Source: Clostridium algoriphilum (GTDB lineage: Bacteria > Bacillota > Clostridia > Clostridiales > Clostridiaceae). Taken from it: a stretch of 64,000 bases of DNA. Position 1 is the first letter of the stretch. Every line of letters starts with the position of its first letter. Location: the NCBI RefSeq assembly GCF_020443705.1, contig NZ_JAIZZK010000009.1:61783-125782 (forward strand), in the 5' to 3' direction. This document shows positions 63,857 through 64,000 of the stretch, one piece after another. Made by a program: the position numbers and the translations under genes. The notes beneath the pieces are model-generated. The model made no database searches and had not been told where the DNA came from. It was given only the letters and a program-made list of their open reading frames with translations.

Positions 63857-64000
63857 ATGGGATTAATGACTGGAGAACAATACGTAGAAAGTCTTAGAAA
63901 ACTTGAATTAAAGGTTTACATGTTTGGAGAATTAGTTGAGAATGTAGTGGACAACCCTATAATACGACCTTCAATGAACTCAGTTAAAATGACTTATGAT
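63857..64000 (+). CDS. abfD: 4-hydroxybutyryl-CoA dehydratase / vinylacetyl-CoA delta-isomerase (N-terminal part)
   Basis: The window contains the first 48 codons and the gene runs off the right edge. The residues MTGEQYVESLRKL, VYMFGE, then NPIIRPSMNSVKMTYD match the very conserved N-terminus of AbfD-type FAD and 4Fe-4S dehydratases, which convert 4-hydroxybutyryl-CoA to crotonyl-CoA in clostridial succinate/4-aminobutyrate fermentation. The related 4-hydroxyphenylacetate 3-monooxygenase (HpaB) shares the fold, but the N-terminal wording favours AbfD. AAAGGAATG is 7-8 bases before ATG 63857. Confidence 0.82.
   Translation, partial: MGLMTGEQYVESLRKLELKVYMFGELVENVVDNPIIRPSMNSVKMTYD

Overview
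The window is a low-GC (roughly 30 % by eye), AT-rich Firmicute sequence that reads as Clostridium sensu stricto. It has strong AGGAGG-type ribosome sites, long T-tracted hairpin terminators, a lysine riboswitch, SSS/PTS/GntP sugar loci and, at the right edge, the start of 4-hydroxybutyryl-CoA dehydratase, an enzyme of anaerobic clostridia. An ice-binding (DUF3494) surface protein hints at a cold-adapted species; that is inference. No rRNA, tRNA or CRISPR array was seen.

Layout. 1-2.0 kb: a small ORF and a secreted ComEC-type metallo-beta-lactamase-fold lipoprotein. 2-3 kb: dapA under a lysine riboswitch with its own terminator. 3-22.6 kb: a myo-inositol catabolic island. It holds iolA, mgsA, the operon iolJ-iolC-iolB-iolD-iolG-iolE-SSS symporter, a DeoR/IolR regulator, and a second module (Gfo/Idh dehydrogenase diverging from a second DeoR regulator and a tautomerase). 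The island is interrupted by a cell-surface cluster (two proteins sharing a C-terminal domain, one of them ice-binding, plus a membrane-anchored lectin-like protein), an IS3-family remnant and a nitroreductase pseudogene. iolA, mgsA and iolJ share one promoter/operator design. 23-31 kb: a DMT permease, a Cof phosphatase and a minus-strand acid-sugar operon (GarR-like dehydrogenase, DUF1537 kinase, class II aldolase, GntP permease) with a divergent RpiR regulator. 31.5-36.4 kb: an alpha-glucoside PTS locus (EIICB, GH4 6-phospho-alpha-glucosidase, RpiR regulator, EIIA). 36.7-39.9 kb: a FtsX-type ABC permease and its ATPase.

40-52 kb is the most unusual part. Two unrecognised, tightly coupled genes (153 and 657 aa) precede a co-directional type IV secretion operon: a TrbC/VirB2-like pilin, a small membrane protein, a TrsD-like protein, VirB4, an EssB/YukC-like membrane protein, a muramidase-NlpC/P60 hydrolase, a VirB8-like anchor protein, the VirD4 coupling ATPase and a TrbL/VirB6-like membrane protein. 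Gene order resembles the trs/tra module of staphylococcal conjugative plasmids. No relaxase or topoisomerase is present in the window.

52-64 kb: a mixed region with a LacX-type epimerase, a DUF362 ferredoxin, an unknown protein, an LRR-YARHG lipoprotein, a VOC protein, a ClpP-like protease, a LysM-CAP protein, oleate hydratase, an MBL hydrolase, a CoA-binding protein and a Rep_3 replication initiator. It ends in the first 48 codons of abfD behind a promoter overlapped by a near-perfect palindrome. The Rep_3 gene and T4SS suggest that at least part of the window is plasmid-borne or was acquired from a plasmid.
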